Shown here one piece after another: positions 26,935 to 35,513 of a stretch of 63,527 nucleotides of DNA. Source of the stretch: Oscillospiraceae bacterium. Lineage in GTDB: Bacteria > Bacillota > Clostridia > Oscillospirales > Oscillospiraceae. The notes under the pieces were generated by a model. That model saw nothing but the letters and a program-made list of their open reading frames with translations. It made no database searches and had not been told where the DNA came from. Each line of letters starts with the position of its first letter. The stretch's first letter is position 1. Where the stretch lies: the NCBI GenBank assembly GCA_016292255.1, contig JAEEZZ010000039.1, positions 1 to 63,527 of the forward strand, given 5' to 3'. A program made the translations under genes and the position numbers.

Positions 26935-27610
26935 AAATATCCACAGCGGCCACCGGCAGCGTCTGCTTGCGTCCTATCTGCGGGGCGGACTGACTGCGTT
27001 CTCCGACGTGGAAGCCCTGGAGCTGCTCCTCGGCTATGCGATCTCCCGGCGGGACGTCAATCCCATCGCCCACGCCCTGCTGCAGGAGTTCGGCGACCTT
27101 TCCCGGGTGCTGGATGCCCCCATTGCCCAGCTTGTCCGGGTCCCCGGCATAGGGGAGCGCAGCGCCGTGCTGATCCATCTGGTGGGGGAGCTATGGCACA
27201 AAAGCGAGAACAGCCGCTTCGAAAACAAGGTCTTTCTGCGTTCCACCCAGGAGCTGGGAGAATACCTTGCCTCCAGATCTGCCGGTCTGCGGGAGGAACG
27301 GGCCTGGCTGCTCTCCCTGGACGCGAAGTGTAAGGTGATCGAATGCCGCGAGCTCTGCCGGGGCGCGGTGAACGCGGTGAACCTGCCCTTCCGCAAGCTG
27401 GCGGAGGCCGCTCTGATGGCCAACGCCTCCACGGTGGTGTTGGCCCACAACCACACCACCGGTACGATGATCCCCTCCCTGGACGATCTGGAGTACACCC
27501 GGGACGCCGTCCGGGCCCTGCGGCTGGTGGACGTGATCCTGACGGATCATATGATCCTCTGCGACGGCAACTACCTCTCCATGCGGGCCAGCCATATGAT
27601 GGATCTGTAA
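26909..27610 (+). CDS. radC: RadC-family JAB/MPN protein
   Basis: The 233-residue protein starts at GTG 26909 behind AAAGGAGA, inside the end of the VanZ-like gene. It has a helix-hairpin-helix (VPGIGERSA near 72) and a C-terminal JAB metal-binding motif. The motif reads HNHTTGTMIPSLDD, where most RadC proteins have HNHPSG; the two histidines and the aspartate remain. Despite its name, a role in recombination repair is disputed for this family. A strong terminator follows at 27681. Confidence 0.9.
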   Translation: MNGAEQKAENIHSGHRQRLLASYLRGGLTAFSDVEALELLLGYAISRRDVNPIAHALLQEFGDLSRVLDAPIAQLVRVPGIGERSAVLIHLVGELWHKSENSRFENKVFLRSTQELGEYLASRSAGLREERAWLLSLDAKCKVIECRELCRGAVNAVNLPFRKLAEAALMANASTVVLAHNHTTGTMIPSLDDLEYTRDAVRALRLVDVILTDHMILCDGNYLSMRASHMMDL

Positions 27611-27680
27611 CGGTCGGTCGTCGGATCTGCAGCGGCCCGATAACGGATCAGCAGCGGCCCGCCCTTGACAACGCTTCGAC

Positions 27681-27726
27681 ACCCTTCTTCCGATTGCGAA
27701 AGCCTTCGGGGGAAGGGTCCTTTTTT
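27681..27726 (+). terminator. Intrinsic terminator after radC
   Basis: A 13-bp stem starting ACCCTTC (27681) and ending GAAGGGT (27718), with two G-T pairs, is followed by CC and T6 (27721-27726). Confidence 0.88.
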
Positions 27727-27761
27727 CGCGCCGCCGCATAGTATGGCCGGGAGGGATCAAA

Positions 27762-28016
27762 ATGAATGATCTGTATTTGACGCTTCGCTCCGTCACCCCG
27801 GGGCAGAAGGGAAGAGACGCGCTCCAGAAGGCCGGGATCCGCTGCAGTCTGCTGCGGGCGCCCCGGGAGATCGCCCCGGGCGGCTGCGCCTACGCCCTGG
27901 CACTGCGGGAGCAGGATAGGTCCCGGGCCCAGACGGTGCTGGATCGTTCCGGCGTCCGCTGGGTGGGCTGTTACCGTCGCCGCGCCGACGGAAGCTTTGT
28001 GAGGACGGACCCATGA
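27762..28016 (+). CDS. DUF3343 protein (putative Se/S carrier)
   Basis: The 84-residue protein resembles the DUF3343 family: a short fold with a conserved GGCAYAL segment whose Cys (near residue 47) may carry sulfur or selenium. It begins at ATG 27762 behind GGGAGGGA, and its end overlaps the cysteine desulfurase start by 4 bp (ATGA), implying tight co-translation. In other Firmicutes such genes lie near selD, yedF and aminotransferase-V genes in selenium-dependent pathways. No selD is visible here. The function is inferred from neighbours only. Confidence 0.75.
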   Translation: MNDLYLTLRSVTPGQKGRDALQKAGIRCSLLRAPREIAPGGCAYALALREQDRSRAQTVLDRSGVRWVGCYRRRADGSFVRTDP

Positions 28017-29119
28017 TCTATCTGGACAATGCCGCCACCACCCTGCGGAAGCCGCCCCAGGTCTCCCAGGCGGTGGTGCAGGCGCTTCGGCGCTGCGCCA
28101 ATCCCGGCCGGGGCGGCCACGCGGCCGCGGCGCTGGCGGAGGAAACCGTATACCGCACCCGAAAAACGGCGGCCGCGTACTTCGGCCTGGAGCCGGAACA
28201 GGTCTGCTTTACCGCCAACGCCACGGAGGGCTTGAACATCGCCCTGCGCTCCCTGGTGCGGCCGGGCAGCCGGGTGGTGCTCTCCGGCCTGGAGCACAAC
28301 GCCGTCACCAGAACGCTGACGGGGCTGGGGGCGGAGCTCGTTCCGGTCAGCGCCCACATCTTCGACGGGGATCGTTGGCTGGAGGCCTTTTCCGACGCCC
28401 TGACCCCGGGGACGGCGGCCTGCGTGTGCCTGCAGCTGTCCAACGTGTTCGGCGCGGTTCTGCCGGTGGATCGCATCGGCGCGCTCTGCGCCGCCCGCCG
28501 GATCCCCTTTGTGGTGGACGCGTCCCAATCCGCCGGTCTGCTGCCGGTGCGCCCGGCCTTCTGGCAGGCGGCCTTTACTGCCATGCCGGGGCACAAGGGG
28601 CTCATGGGCCCCCAGGGGACGGGGCTGCTGCTCTGTCGGGCGGAGCCTGCGCCCCTGCGCTTCGGCGGTACAGGCTCCAACTCCATGGAGCAGACTATGC
28701 CCTCAGAGCTGCCGGATCGCCTGGAGGCGGGGACGCTGAACGTGCCCGGGATCGCCGGCCTGGGAGCCGCGCTGGATTGGCTCACCCGGCAGGATCCGGC
28801 CCTGCTGCTGCGCCGGGAACGGGGACTGCTGGATACTGCAGTCCGGGGCCTGCGGGCCCTGGGCGTCCCGGTATGGGCCGGGGCGGATCAGCTGGGGGTG
28901 CTGTCGTTCCGGATCCCGGGGCTGGACAACGAGGAGGCCGCAGCCCGTTACGCCAAGGCGGGGATCGCCCTGCGAGCCGGGCTCCACTGTGCGCCCCTGG
29001 CCCACCGAACAGGCGGAACACTGCCGGAGGGGACCATCCGCCTGTCCCTGTCCGTGCTGTCGGAGCCCGGGGAGATCCGGAGCTTTTTGAGCGTGACAAA
29101 AGGTATGATGAATCATTAA
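28013..29119 (+). CDS. Cysteine desulfurase family protein (class V aminotransferase)
   Basis: The 368-residue PLP enzyme starts IYLDNAATT, the classic opening of NifS/SufS-type desulfurases. It has the PLP-binding Lys in MPGHKGLMGPQGTG (near residue 200) and the active Cys in RAGLHCAPLAH (near 327). It should remove sulfur (or selenium) from cysteine and hold it as persulfide. The RAGLHCAP loop and its DUF3343 neighbour fit the group seen beside selenium-trafficking genes rather than the isc/suf operon, as no iscU or sufU is nearby. No clear terminator follows. Confidence 0.9.
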   Translation: MIYLDNAATTLRKPPQVSQAVVQALRRCANPGRGGHAAAALAEETVYRTRKTAAAYFGLEPEQVCFTANATEGLNIALRSLVRPGSRVVLSGLEHNAVTRTLTGLGAELVPVSAHIFDGDRWLEAFSDALTPGTAACVCLQLSNVFGAVLPVDRIGALCAARRIPFVVDASQSAGLLPVRPAFWQAAFTAMPGHKGLMGPQGTGLLLCRAEPAPLRFGGTGSNSMEQTMPSELPDRLEAGTLNVPGIAGLGAALDWLTRQDPALLLRRERGLLDTAVRGLRALGVPVWAGADQLGVLSFRIPGLDNEEAAARYAKAGIALRAGLHCAPLAHRTGGTLPEGTIRLSLSVLSEPGEIRSFLSVTKGMMNH

Positions 29120-29127
29120 AAAAATTC

Positions 29128-29156
29128 TTGCGTTTTATTCGTAAATAGAGTATAAT
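29128..29156 (+). promoter_or_regulatory. Promoter for cdaA-cdaR
   Basis: TTGCGT (29128-29133), 17 bp, TATAAT (29151-29156). Confidence 0.7.
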
Positions 29157-29219
29157 CATAAAGATAAAATAGGAGTATTGTGTGGAGCTGTTTCTCCGCA
29201 CTGGATTTGGGAGCCTGCT

Positions 29220-30104
29220 ATGAAAGAGATTCAAGAATTCTTTTACAATTTGAAAAGTGCGATCCCAACGGTTTCCCTGGCGGATATCTTCGACATTCTA
29301 CTTGTTGCCGTGCTGCTGTTCTACGTGATCAATATGATCCGTTCCACCAGCGCCAACCGGATCGCAAAGGCCATTATCTTCCTGCTGGTCGCCACCTTGG
29401 TGACCGAGGTGCTCAATCTGAACGCCATGAACTATCTGCTCGACCGGGTCCTGCAGTTGGGATTTGTGGCGCTGATCATCGTGTTCCAGCCGGAGCTGCG
29501 CCGGATGCTGGAGCGCGTGGGCAGCCGCGGCTCTGTCAAGGGGCTGATGAGTCTGGCCGGCGCCCAGACCCAGAAGGACAGCGTGGAAGCCATCGAGCAG
29601 GTGGTGCAGGCCTGCGGCGCCATGTCCCAGGAGAAGGTGGGCGCGCTGATCGTCTTTGAGCGAAACAATTCCCTGGAGCAGATTGCCGCCACCGGCACCA
29701 TGGTGGACGCCGCGGTCTCACAGGAGCTGATCCGGAACATCTTCTTCCCCAAGGCCTCTCTGCACGACGGGGCAATGATCATCAACAACTCCAGGATCGC
29801 GGCGGCCGGCTGCGTGCTGCCCCTGTCCGACAACCGTTCCCTTTCCACCGATCTGGGCACCCGGCACCGGGCCGGCGTGGGCATAAGTGAGAACTGTGAC
29901 GCGGTGGTGGTGATCGTCTCGGAGGAGACCGGCGCCATCTCCGTGGCCATCGGCGGAATGCTCAAGCGGCACCTTGCCTCCCAGACCCTGCAAAAGCTGC
30001 TGGTCCAGGAGCTGATCGGCGAGGAAAAGAACCGGGGCGTGCTGGATATCATCAAAGGCAAGAACCGCAAGAAGGGAGGGGACGACAATGCTTCGAGGTC
30101 ATAA
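29220..30104 (+). CDS. cdaA: Diadenylate cyclase CdaA
   Basis: The 294-residue protein has three N-terminal membrane helices (about 15-90) and a DAC domain. The catalytic motifs are DGA (SLHDGAMII, near 182) and RHR (GTRHRAGVG, near 215). It makes the essential second messenger c-di-AMP from two ATP, controlling potassium uptake and wall homeostasis. I use ATG 29220, whose product begins MKEIQEFFYNL and suits the family. An in-frame TTG at 29178 would add a poor extension. It overlaps cdaR by 17 bp. Confidence 0.96.
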   Translation: MKEIQEFFYNLKSAIPTVSLADIFDILLVAVLLFYVINMIRSTSANRIAKAIIFLLVATLVTEVLNLNAMNYLLDRVLQLGFVALIIVFQPELRRMLERVGSRGSVKGLMSLAGAQTQKDSVEAIEQVVQACGAMSQEKVGALIVFERNNSLEQIAATGTMVDAAVSQELIRNIFFPKASLHDGAMIINNSRIAAAGCVLPLSDNRSLSTDLGTRHRAGVGISENCDAVVVIVSEETGAISVAIGGMLKRHLASQTLQKLLVQELIGEEKNRGVLDIIKGKNRKKGGDDNASRS

Positions 30105-31362
30105 GTTCGTTACCCTGATCATTTCTCTGTTTGGGGCTGTGGTGCTCTGGCTCTATGTGGTCACCTCCATTAAGCCCCAGGTGGACTTCCCGGTCAGCTC
30201 CATCCCCATCAGCATCATCGACCGCACTCTGGAGGAGCGGGGCCTGGTCATCACTTCCCAGACGCCCCAGAATATGACCCTGGATCTCAGGACCTCCCGC
30301 GCAAACGTGTCTAAGCTGAACGCTGAGACCATCAACGTGTACGCCGACGCCAGCAACGTCAGAGAGCCGGGGCAGGCCTCGCTGCAGTGCGTGGTGACCT
30401 TCCCGGACACCGTCCGTTCCAGCGACGTGGATATTCTGCGAAAAAGCGTGGATAACATTACCATCACCGTGGATCGCCTCCAGCGGACTGCCTTCCCCAT
30501 CCAGTTCAAGGGCTCCGGCAAGGTGAAGAGCGGCTTCTCCTTTGAGAATCCCAGCGTGGTCATCGACCCCACCGAGGTGGTTGTCACCGGCCCGGAGCAT
30601 GAGGTGGAAAAGATCAAGAGCGTGGTGGTGGAATACGACATCTCCGATCTGGAGGAGACGGTGGTGGTGACGGAACCCATCCACTTCCTGGATGAAAACG
30701 GAGCCGAGATCGAGTTCTCCGATCTGGTCAGCTTCAACCTGACCGAGACCAGCGTGACCCTGCCTGTTCTGCGTACCAAGGAGCTCAAGTTAAAGGTCGA
30801 ATTCATCGAGGGCGGCGGCGTGACCGAAGATAACGTCAGTGTCGATCTGAACCCGAAAACCATTCAGGTGAAGGGCGAAGCCAATGTGATCGATAGCCTG
30901 GACGACGAGCTGGTGATCGGCACCATCGATCTGGCCGTGATCCCGTTCTTCCATGACGTTGAGTTCCCGATCTCTCCGAAGCTGCGTGCCGGTGTGCGGA
31001 ACGTAAACGGGGAGGAGAGTGTAAAGGTCGTCATCCGTCTTACCGGCGTGTCGGAGGACACCATCAACATTTCCGATATCCGCGTCATTAACCCGCCTGA
31101 GCCCAAGGAATATAACACGAGGGTCACCACCTCAACGGTGAAGGTCAATCTGCGAGGCAGCACCGAGGAGATCGCAAAGATCAAGGCCAACAACGGCAGC
31201 GGCATTTACGTGGAGGTGGATCTGGCGTCCTATTCCGACCAGACCGGCGCCTTCTCCGTGCAGGGCCGTGTGGTCAACGAGACCTATCCCTCCGTCAGCG
31301 TAAGCGGTACCGCGGAGATCGGCGTGTCCGTCTCCCAGCGGGTCGAGTCTGACGAGGAATAA
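30088..31362 (+). CDS. cdaR: YbbR-domain protein CdaR (CdaA regulator)
   Basis: The 424-residue protein has one N-terminal membrane helix (about 8-28) and extracytoplasmic YbbR repeats (about four, residues 40-410). CdaR binds CdaA in the membrane and modulates c-di-AMP synthesis. It begins inside the cdaA gene. In Bacillus and many Firmicutes glmM follows as the third gene; here it is replaced by the DUF5685 gene 11 bp later. Confidence 0.93.
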   Translation: MLRGHKFVTLIISLFGAVVLWLYVVTSIKPQVDFPVSSIPISIIDRTLEERGLVITSQTPQNMTLDLRTSRANVSKLNAETINVYADASNVREPGQASLQCVVTFPDTVRSSDVDILRKSVDNITITVDRLQRTAFPIQFKGSGKVKSGFSFENPSVVIDPTEVVVTGPEHEVEKIKSVVVEYDISDLEETVVVTEPIHFLDENGAEIEFSDLVSFNLTETSVTLPVLRTKELKLKVEFIEGGGVTEDNVSVDLNPKTIQVKGEANVIDSLDDELVIGTIDLAVIPFFHDVEFPISPKLRAGVRNVNGEESVKVVIRLTGVSEDTINISDIRVINPPEPKEYNTRVTTSTVKVNLRGSTEEIAKIKANNGSGIYVEVDLASYSDQTGAFSVQGRVVNETYPSVSVSGTAEIGVSVSQRVESDEE

Positions 31363-31373
31363 GAGGCCGGAAC

Positions 31374-32288
31374 GTGTTCGGCTATGTCAGACCCCGGCGG
31401 GATCTGCTGGAGCAGTCCGCCTTTGAGAGCTACCACGCCGCCTATTGCGGGCTATGCCGGGCCCTGGGGAAGCAGTACGGCTTTCGTGCCAGGTTCCTTG
31501 TCAACTATGACATGACCTTTCTCTACCTGCTGCGGTCCTCTGCGGCCCCGGCCTGCGGCGTGGAGCCCTGCCGCTGCCCGGCGAAGCTCTGCGGCAGGAA
31601 GCCCTGCGCCCTGGACACGGAGGGCTACGCCCCTGTGTGCGCCTGCACCGTGATCCTGGGCTACGAAAAGATCCGGGACAATCTGCGGGACGAGGGTTTT
31701 TTCAAGGGCCTGCCTTACCGCCTGCTGCGCCTGCTCTACCGACGGGCATACCGCAAGGCGGTGGCCCTGCTGCCGGACTTTGCGGCCCTCTGCGCCGGGC
31801 AGCTCTCGGCGCTCCATGACTTGGAGGCGGCGTCCAGCCCTTCCATTGACGCGGTTTCGGACGCCTTTGCCCGGATCGTGGCCGGCTGCGTGGACGACGT
31901 TTCAGATCCGGGTCTGCGCCGGCCCATGGAGCAGATCCTCTATCACACCGGCCGCTTTCTCTACCTGGCCGACGCCCTGGACGATCTGAAGGACGACTGC
32001 CGGAAGGACGCCTACAATCCGCTGCGGTATCGCTTCTCCGTGGAGGAGGGCAGCCTATCCCGGGAGGATCTGGACTATCTGAGCCAGCTCACGGACAGCT
32101 CCGTGAATCTGGCCGGCGCGGCCTTGGAGCTGCTGCCGATCATGGCCTACCGCAGCATCCTGGAAAATATCGTCTATTATGGGTTCCCCGCCGTATTTTA
32201 TGCCGTAAAAACGGGAAGATTCCAGGCAAAGGAATCTCTGTGGAAGAAGAGAAACGATCAATCCGACCATACAGGAGAGACAATATGA
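31374..32288 (+). CDS. DUF5685 family protein
   Basis: The 304-residue protein opens [12 protein letters not shown] from GTG 31374, as I recall for this family. Cys-rich sites occur early: YCGLC near residue 25, then [18 protein letters not shown] at about 60-80. The rest is mostly helical and carries an acidic stretch [17 protein letters not shown] near 202. The function is unknown to me. The cysteines suggest metal or disulfide binding, and the acidic DDxxDD run loosely recalls isoprenoid-synthase metal sites, which is speculation. Its stop overlaps the DnaJ-domain gene start by 4 bp. Confidence 0.8.
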   Translation: MFGYVRPRRDLLEQSAFESYHAAYCGLCRALGKQYGFRARFLVNYDMTFLYLLRSSAAPACGVEPCRCPAKLCGRKPCALDTEGYAPVCACTVILGYEKIRDNLRDEGFFKGLPYRLLRLLYRRAYRKAVALLPDFAALCAGQLSALHDLEAASSPSIDAVSDAFARIVAGCVDDVSDPGLRRPMEQILYHTGRFLYLADALDDLKDDCRKDAYNPLRYRFSVEEGSLSREDLDYLSQLTDSSVNLAGAALELLPIMAYRSILENIVYYGFPAVFYAVKTGRFQAKESLWKKRNDQSDHTGETI

Positions 32289-32905
32289 AGGATCCCTATG
32301 AGGTGCTGGGGGTATCCCGCACCGCATCAGACAACGAAATCAAAACCGCCTATCGGGAGCTGGTGAAGAAATACCATCCCGATAACTACGCGAACAATCC
32401 TCTGGCTGACCTTGCCTCCGAGAAGATGAAGGAGGTCAACGAGGCCTATGACGCCATTACCAGATCCCGGGGCTCCAACGGCTCGCCCTATCAAGGCGGC
32501 GGCAGCCAAAGCAATCAATACAACTACGGCTACAGCTACGGCTACGGCAGCGCAAACACCGGCAGCTCCTACGCCCAGGTGCGTGCCTATATCAACGCCA
32601 ACCAGCTGGACGCGGCGGAATCCCTGCTGAACACCGCGCCCAATCGGGACGGGGAGTGGTACTACCTCAAGGGCACCATTGCCTATCGTCGGGGCTGGTT
32701 GGACGAAGCCCGGCAGCACTATCAGACCGCCTGCGCCATGGTTCCGTCCAACTATGAGTATCAGAACGCCCTGCGGACGGTGCAGGGCGGCTACACGCCC
32801 TATCGGCAGACCAACTACCAGCGCAGCGACATGGACGACGCCTGCAACATCTGCCAGGCGCTGATGTGCCTGAACTGCCTGTGCGGAGGCGGAGGCTGCC
32901 GATGA
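32285..32905 (+). CDS. Small DnaJ-domain protein with Cys-rich tail
   Basis: The 206-residue protein has an N-terminal J domain (about 1-65) with the HPD motif (KKYHPDNY), which stimulates Hsp70 ATPase. A Gly/Tyr/Ser/Asn linker (about 66-100), a short helical repeat region resembling TPRs (about 100-170) and a Cys cluster at the end ([19 protein letters not shown]) follow. It is not full-length DnaJ, lacking the canonical zinc and C-terminal domains, so it likely directs DnaK to a special client. ATG 32285 overlaps the DUF5685 stop; its own stop overlaps the next gene. All three are probably made together. Confidence 0.88.
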   Translation: MKDPYEVLGVSRTASDNEIKTAYRELVKKYHPDNYANNPLADLASEKMKEVNEAYDAITRSRGSNGSPYQGGGSQSNQYNYGYSYGYGSANTGSSYAQVRAYINANQLDAAESLLNTAPNRDGEWYYLKGTIAYRRGWLDEARQHYQTACAMVPSNYEYQNALRTVQGGYTPYRQTNYQRSDMDDACNICQALMCLNCLCGGGGCR

Positions 32906-33435
32906 GCCGCACCAAAAAGCTGACCCTTTCGGCTATGGTGGCTGCCCTCTGCGTGGTCTGCCTGGCCGGATCGACGCTTTTGCCCCGGGTGACCCTCTCC
33001 CTGGCCGCCCTGGCCGGGATTTTTCCGGCGCTGACCGTGCTGGCCTGCGGCTGCGGCTGGGCGGCGGGCGCGGCCTCTGCCGCGGTGCTCCTGGCGCTGC
33101 TGCTCCTGCCGGACAAGACTGCGGGAGTCTGGTTCCTGTGCTTCTTTGGTCACTATCCCATCTGGAAGGCGCTGATCGAGAGTCTGCAGACCAAGACCGG
33201 CAAGCCCCTCCTGGGCTGGGCCTTGAAGCTGCTGGGCTTCGGGCTCTGCATGGCGGCGCTGTATCTTATCTTCGGCACGCTGTTTGCCAACGCGATCCCC
33301 TATGATTTTTCCGCCAACGCGGCGGGGCCTGCTGTGCTGATCGCGGCACTGCTGGCCGCCTTCGTCCTCTATGATATCGCCTTTTCCATTCTGATCGGCT
33401 GGTTCCGGGTCAAGGTCCTGCCAAAGCTGAGATAA
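32902..33435 (+). CDS. Multi-pass membrane protein of unknown function
   Basis: From ATG 32902, overlapping the DnaJ-gene stop (ATGA), the 177-residue product has about five hydrophobic helices (near 8-30, 35-62, 72-85, 110-130, 140-165) with no motif I recognise. Size and layout loosely resemble substrate-binding S components of ECF transporters, but no defining signature is visible. The coupling to the J-domain and DUF5685 genes suggests a shared membrane process. Confidence 0.75.
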   Translation: MSRTKKLTLSAMVAALCVVCLAGSTLLPRVTLSLAALAGIFPALTVLACGCGWAAGAASAAVLLALLLLPDKTAGVWFLCFFGHYPIWKALIESLQTKTGKPLLGWALKLLGFGLCMAALYLIFGTLFANAIPYDFSANAAGPAVLIAALLAAFVLYDIAFSILIGWFRVKVLPKLR

Positions 33436-33443
33436 TCATGAGC

Positions 33444-33481
33444 GGACAAGCGATCCCTGTGTACGGCACAGCTGCTTGTCC
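33444..33481. promoter_or_regulatory. Stem-loop before yicC
   Basis: GGACAAGC (33444-33451) pairs with GCTTGTCC (33474-33481), with an inner CTGTG/CACAG stem. No T tract follows on either strand, so it may be an RNA processing or stability element rather than a terminator. Confidence 0.4.
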
Positions 33482-33533
33482 CTGCACATTATAAATCAAC
33501 AAAGAGAAAAGAGAAAAGAAGGAGCGATCCAAT

Positions 33534-34412
33534 TTGATCAAGAGCATGACCGGATACGGTCGGGCTGTGGGTGTATTTGCGGACAAGCAGATCACCGTGG
33601 AGGTTCGATCCGTCAACAATCGCTATCTGGACTGCACCGTGAAGCTGCCCCGGCTGTACGCCTTCTGCGAGGACGCCGTCAAGCAGACGGTGAAGCAGTT
33701 TGTCACCCGGGGCAAGGTGGACGTGTTTGTCACCGTGAACCTCACCCAGAGCAATGACGTACACATCGCCCTGAACCGCCCCGTCCTGGAGGGCTATCTG
33801 GCCGCCCTGCGTACCATCGCAGAGGGCTATCCCGTCCGGGACGACGTCAGCGTCAGCACCCTGTCCCGCCTGCCCGACGTCTTCACCGTGGAGAAGACGG
33901 AGCAGGACGAGGATCTGCTCAAGGAGCAGCTGTTGGGCGTGGTTGACGAAGCCCTGCACGGCTATGACGCCATGCGCTCTGCCGAGGGCGAGGCCCTGGC
34001 AAGGGATCTTTCCGCGAAGGCCGACGGCATTCTGAAGCGGGTGGCCTTTGTGGAGGAGCGTTCTCCCCGTTCCGTGCAGGAGTACCGGGAAAAGCTCTAT
34101 GCCAAGATGCAGGAGGTCCTTGCCTCCTCCGCTGTGGACGAAGCCCGGATCCTGACCGAGGCCGCCATCTTTGCGGATAAGGTCGCCGTGGATGAGGAGA
34201 CCGTCCGGCTCCGCAGCCATATGGATCAGCTCCGCACCATGCTCTCCGCCTCCGAGCCCATCGGCCGGAAGCTGGATTTCCTGATGCAGGAGATCAACCG
34301 GGAGACCAACACCATCGGCTCCAAGTGCTCCGATCTGGAGATCGCCCGTACCGTGGTGGATCTCAAGGCAGAGCTGGAAAAGATCCGGGAACAGATCCAG
34401 AACATCGAATAG
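33534..34412 (+). CDS. yicC: YicC family endoribonuclease
   Basis: The 292-residue protein starts with TTG 33534, preceded by AAGGAG, giving MIKSMTGYGR, the invariant family opening. The C-terminal QEINRETNTIGSKCSD...LKAELEKIREQIQNIE is the conserved DUF1732 region. YicC proteins form a hexameric RNase reported to act in sRNA and mRNA decay. It is the first gene of the long housekeeping operon ending at rsgA; remA starts 9 bp later. Confidence 0.93.
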   Translation: MIKSMTGYGRAVGVFADKQITVEVRSVNNRYLDCTVKLPRLYAFCEDAVKQTVKQFVTRGKVDVFVTVNLTQSNDVHIALNRPVLEGYLAALRTIAEGYPVRDDVSVSTLSRLPDVFTVEKTEQDEDLLKEQLLGVVDEALHGYDAMRSAEGEALARDLSAKADGILKRVAFVEERSPRSVQEYREKLYAKMQEVLASSAVDEARILTEAAIFADKVAVDEETVRLRSHMDQLRTMLSASEPIGRKLDFLMQEINRETNTIGSKCSDLEIARTVVDLKAELEKIREQIQNIE

Positions 34413-34421
34413 GCGAAGCGT

Positions 34422-34688
34422 ATGAAATTGATCAATATCGGTTTTGGCAATCTGGTATCCGCCCAGCGGCTGCTGTCCGTGATCAGCCCCGACTCCGCGC
34501 CGGTGAAGCGTCTGGTGCAGGAGGCCCGGGATCGGGGAATGCTGATCGACGCCAGCTTTGGCCGCAAGACCAAATCCGTGCTCATCATGGACACGGATCA
34601 TGTGATCCTCTCCGCGTTGGATCCCAGGATCATCGCCAACCGTTTTCAAGCTGATGCAGAAGAGGAGCAGAAGGATGAAGAAGGGTAG
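34422..34688 (+). CDS. remA: RemA/DUF370 regulatory protein
   Basis: The 88-residue protein ([12 protein letters not shown]...[20 protein letters not shown]) is a full-length RemA homologue. In Bacillus subtilis RemA is a DNA-binding activator of biofilm-matrix genes and osmoprotection. Its place between yicC and gmk is conserved in Firmicutes. Its acidic C-terminus overlaps the gmk start by 14 bp. Confidence 0.92.
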   Translation: MKLINIGFGNLVSAQRLLSVISPDSAPVKRLVQEARDRGMLIDASFGRKTKSVLIMDTDHVILSALDPRIIANRFQADAEEEQKDEEG

Positions 34689-35274
34689 ACTGATCGTGAT
34701 CTCCGGTCCTTCCGGGGTCGGAAAGGGAACCGTTGTCAGGGCTCTGCTGGAGCGCGACCCCCAGCTGCGGGTCTCCGTCTCCGCTACCACCCGGCCCATG
34801 CGCCCCAACGAGATCGACGGGGTTCACTATTATTTCATCTCCCACGAAAAATTCGAGGAAATGATCGCCCAGGATCTGTTTCTGGAGCACGCCCAATACG
34901 TGGGCAACTACTACGGCACCCCCGAGGCGCCGGTGGATCGTATGCTGGAGCAGGGCTTCGACGTAATCCTGGAGATCGAAGTTCAGGGCGGCCTGCAGGT
35001 GATGAAGCGTCGTCCGGACGCCATCTCCGTTTTCCTCGTGGCCCCGTCCTTTGAAGTCCTGGCTGCCCGTCTGCGGGGCAGGGGCGACACCGATGAGGAA
35101 AAGGTGCTGATGCGCCTGCAGCAGGCCCGCATGGAATACCTGGTCGCCTCGCAGTACCAATACGTCGTCGTCAACGACCGTCTGGAGGACGCCGTCTCGG
35201 ACGTGCAGGCCATTCTCCGGGCGGATGCCATAAAAACAGAACATCAACAGCATTTTTTGAAGGAGGCACTTTAA
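34675..35274 (+). CDS. gmk: Guanylate kinase
   Basis: The 199-residue enzyme converts GMP and ATP to GDP and ADP. Walker A is [10 protein letters not shown] near residue 10, and the GMP-binding part shows [20 protein letters not shown] and [14 protein letters not shown] 34675 lies within the end of remA and follows AGAAGG; an earlier in-frame ATG (34654) would add an odd basic tag. rpoZ follows 1 bp after the stop. Confidence 0.97.
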   Translation: MKKGRLIVISGPSGVGKGTVVRALLERDPQLRVSVSATTRPMRPNEIDGVHYYFISHEKFEEMIAQDLFLEHAQYVGNYYGTPEAPVDRMLEQGFDVILEIEVQGGLQVMKRRPDAISVFLVAPSFEVLAARLRGRGDTDEEKVLMRLQQARMEYLVASQYQYVVVNDRLEDAVSDVQAILRADAIKTEHQQHFLKEAL

Positions 35275-35275
35275 T

Positions 35276-35482
35276 ATGCTTTATCCCCCTATGAGTGAGC
35301 TTTTGACCCATATCGACAGCCGCTATCTGCTGGTCAACGTGGTTGCGCGCCGCGCCCGCCAGATCGCCATTGAGGCGAAGGATTTCGGCGTGACCCTGCC
35401 GGAGAAGCCCGTGACCCTCGCCATTCGCGAGGTCGCCGACGGGAAGCTGAGCGCCGAGGTCAAGAAGGAATATCTGCGGTGA
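35276..35482 (+). CDS. rpoZ: RNA polymerase omega subunit
   Basis: The 68-residue protein carries the omega core: DSRYLLVNVVARRARQI, then EVADGKLSAEV. It helps assemble and stabilise RNA polymerase by wrapping the beta' C-terminus. AAGGAGG precedes the ATG. The gmk-rpoZ-priA order is typical, although coaBC, often placed between rpoZ and priA, is missing here. Confidence 0.95.
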   Translation: MLYPPMSELLTHIDSRYLLVNVVARRARQIAIEAKDFGVTLPEKPVTLAIREVADGKLSAEVKKEYLR

Positions 35483-35513
35483 GCCGCCTCCTGCACCGTC
35501 GGGAGAATCTGTC

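Noticed and set aside
27665-27700. TTGACA at 27665 as a promoter for the DUF3343 gene
   Set aside because: No -10 box at the right distance, and the terminator of radC lies directly downstream.
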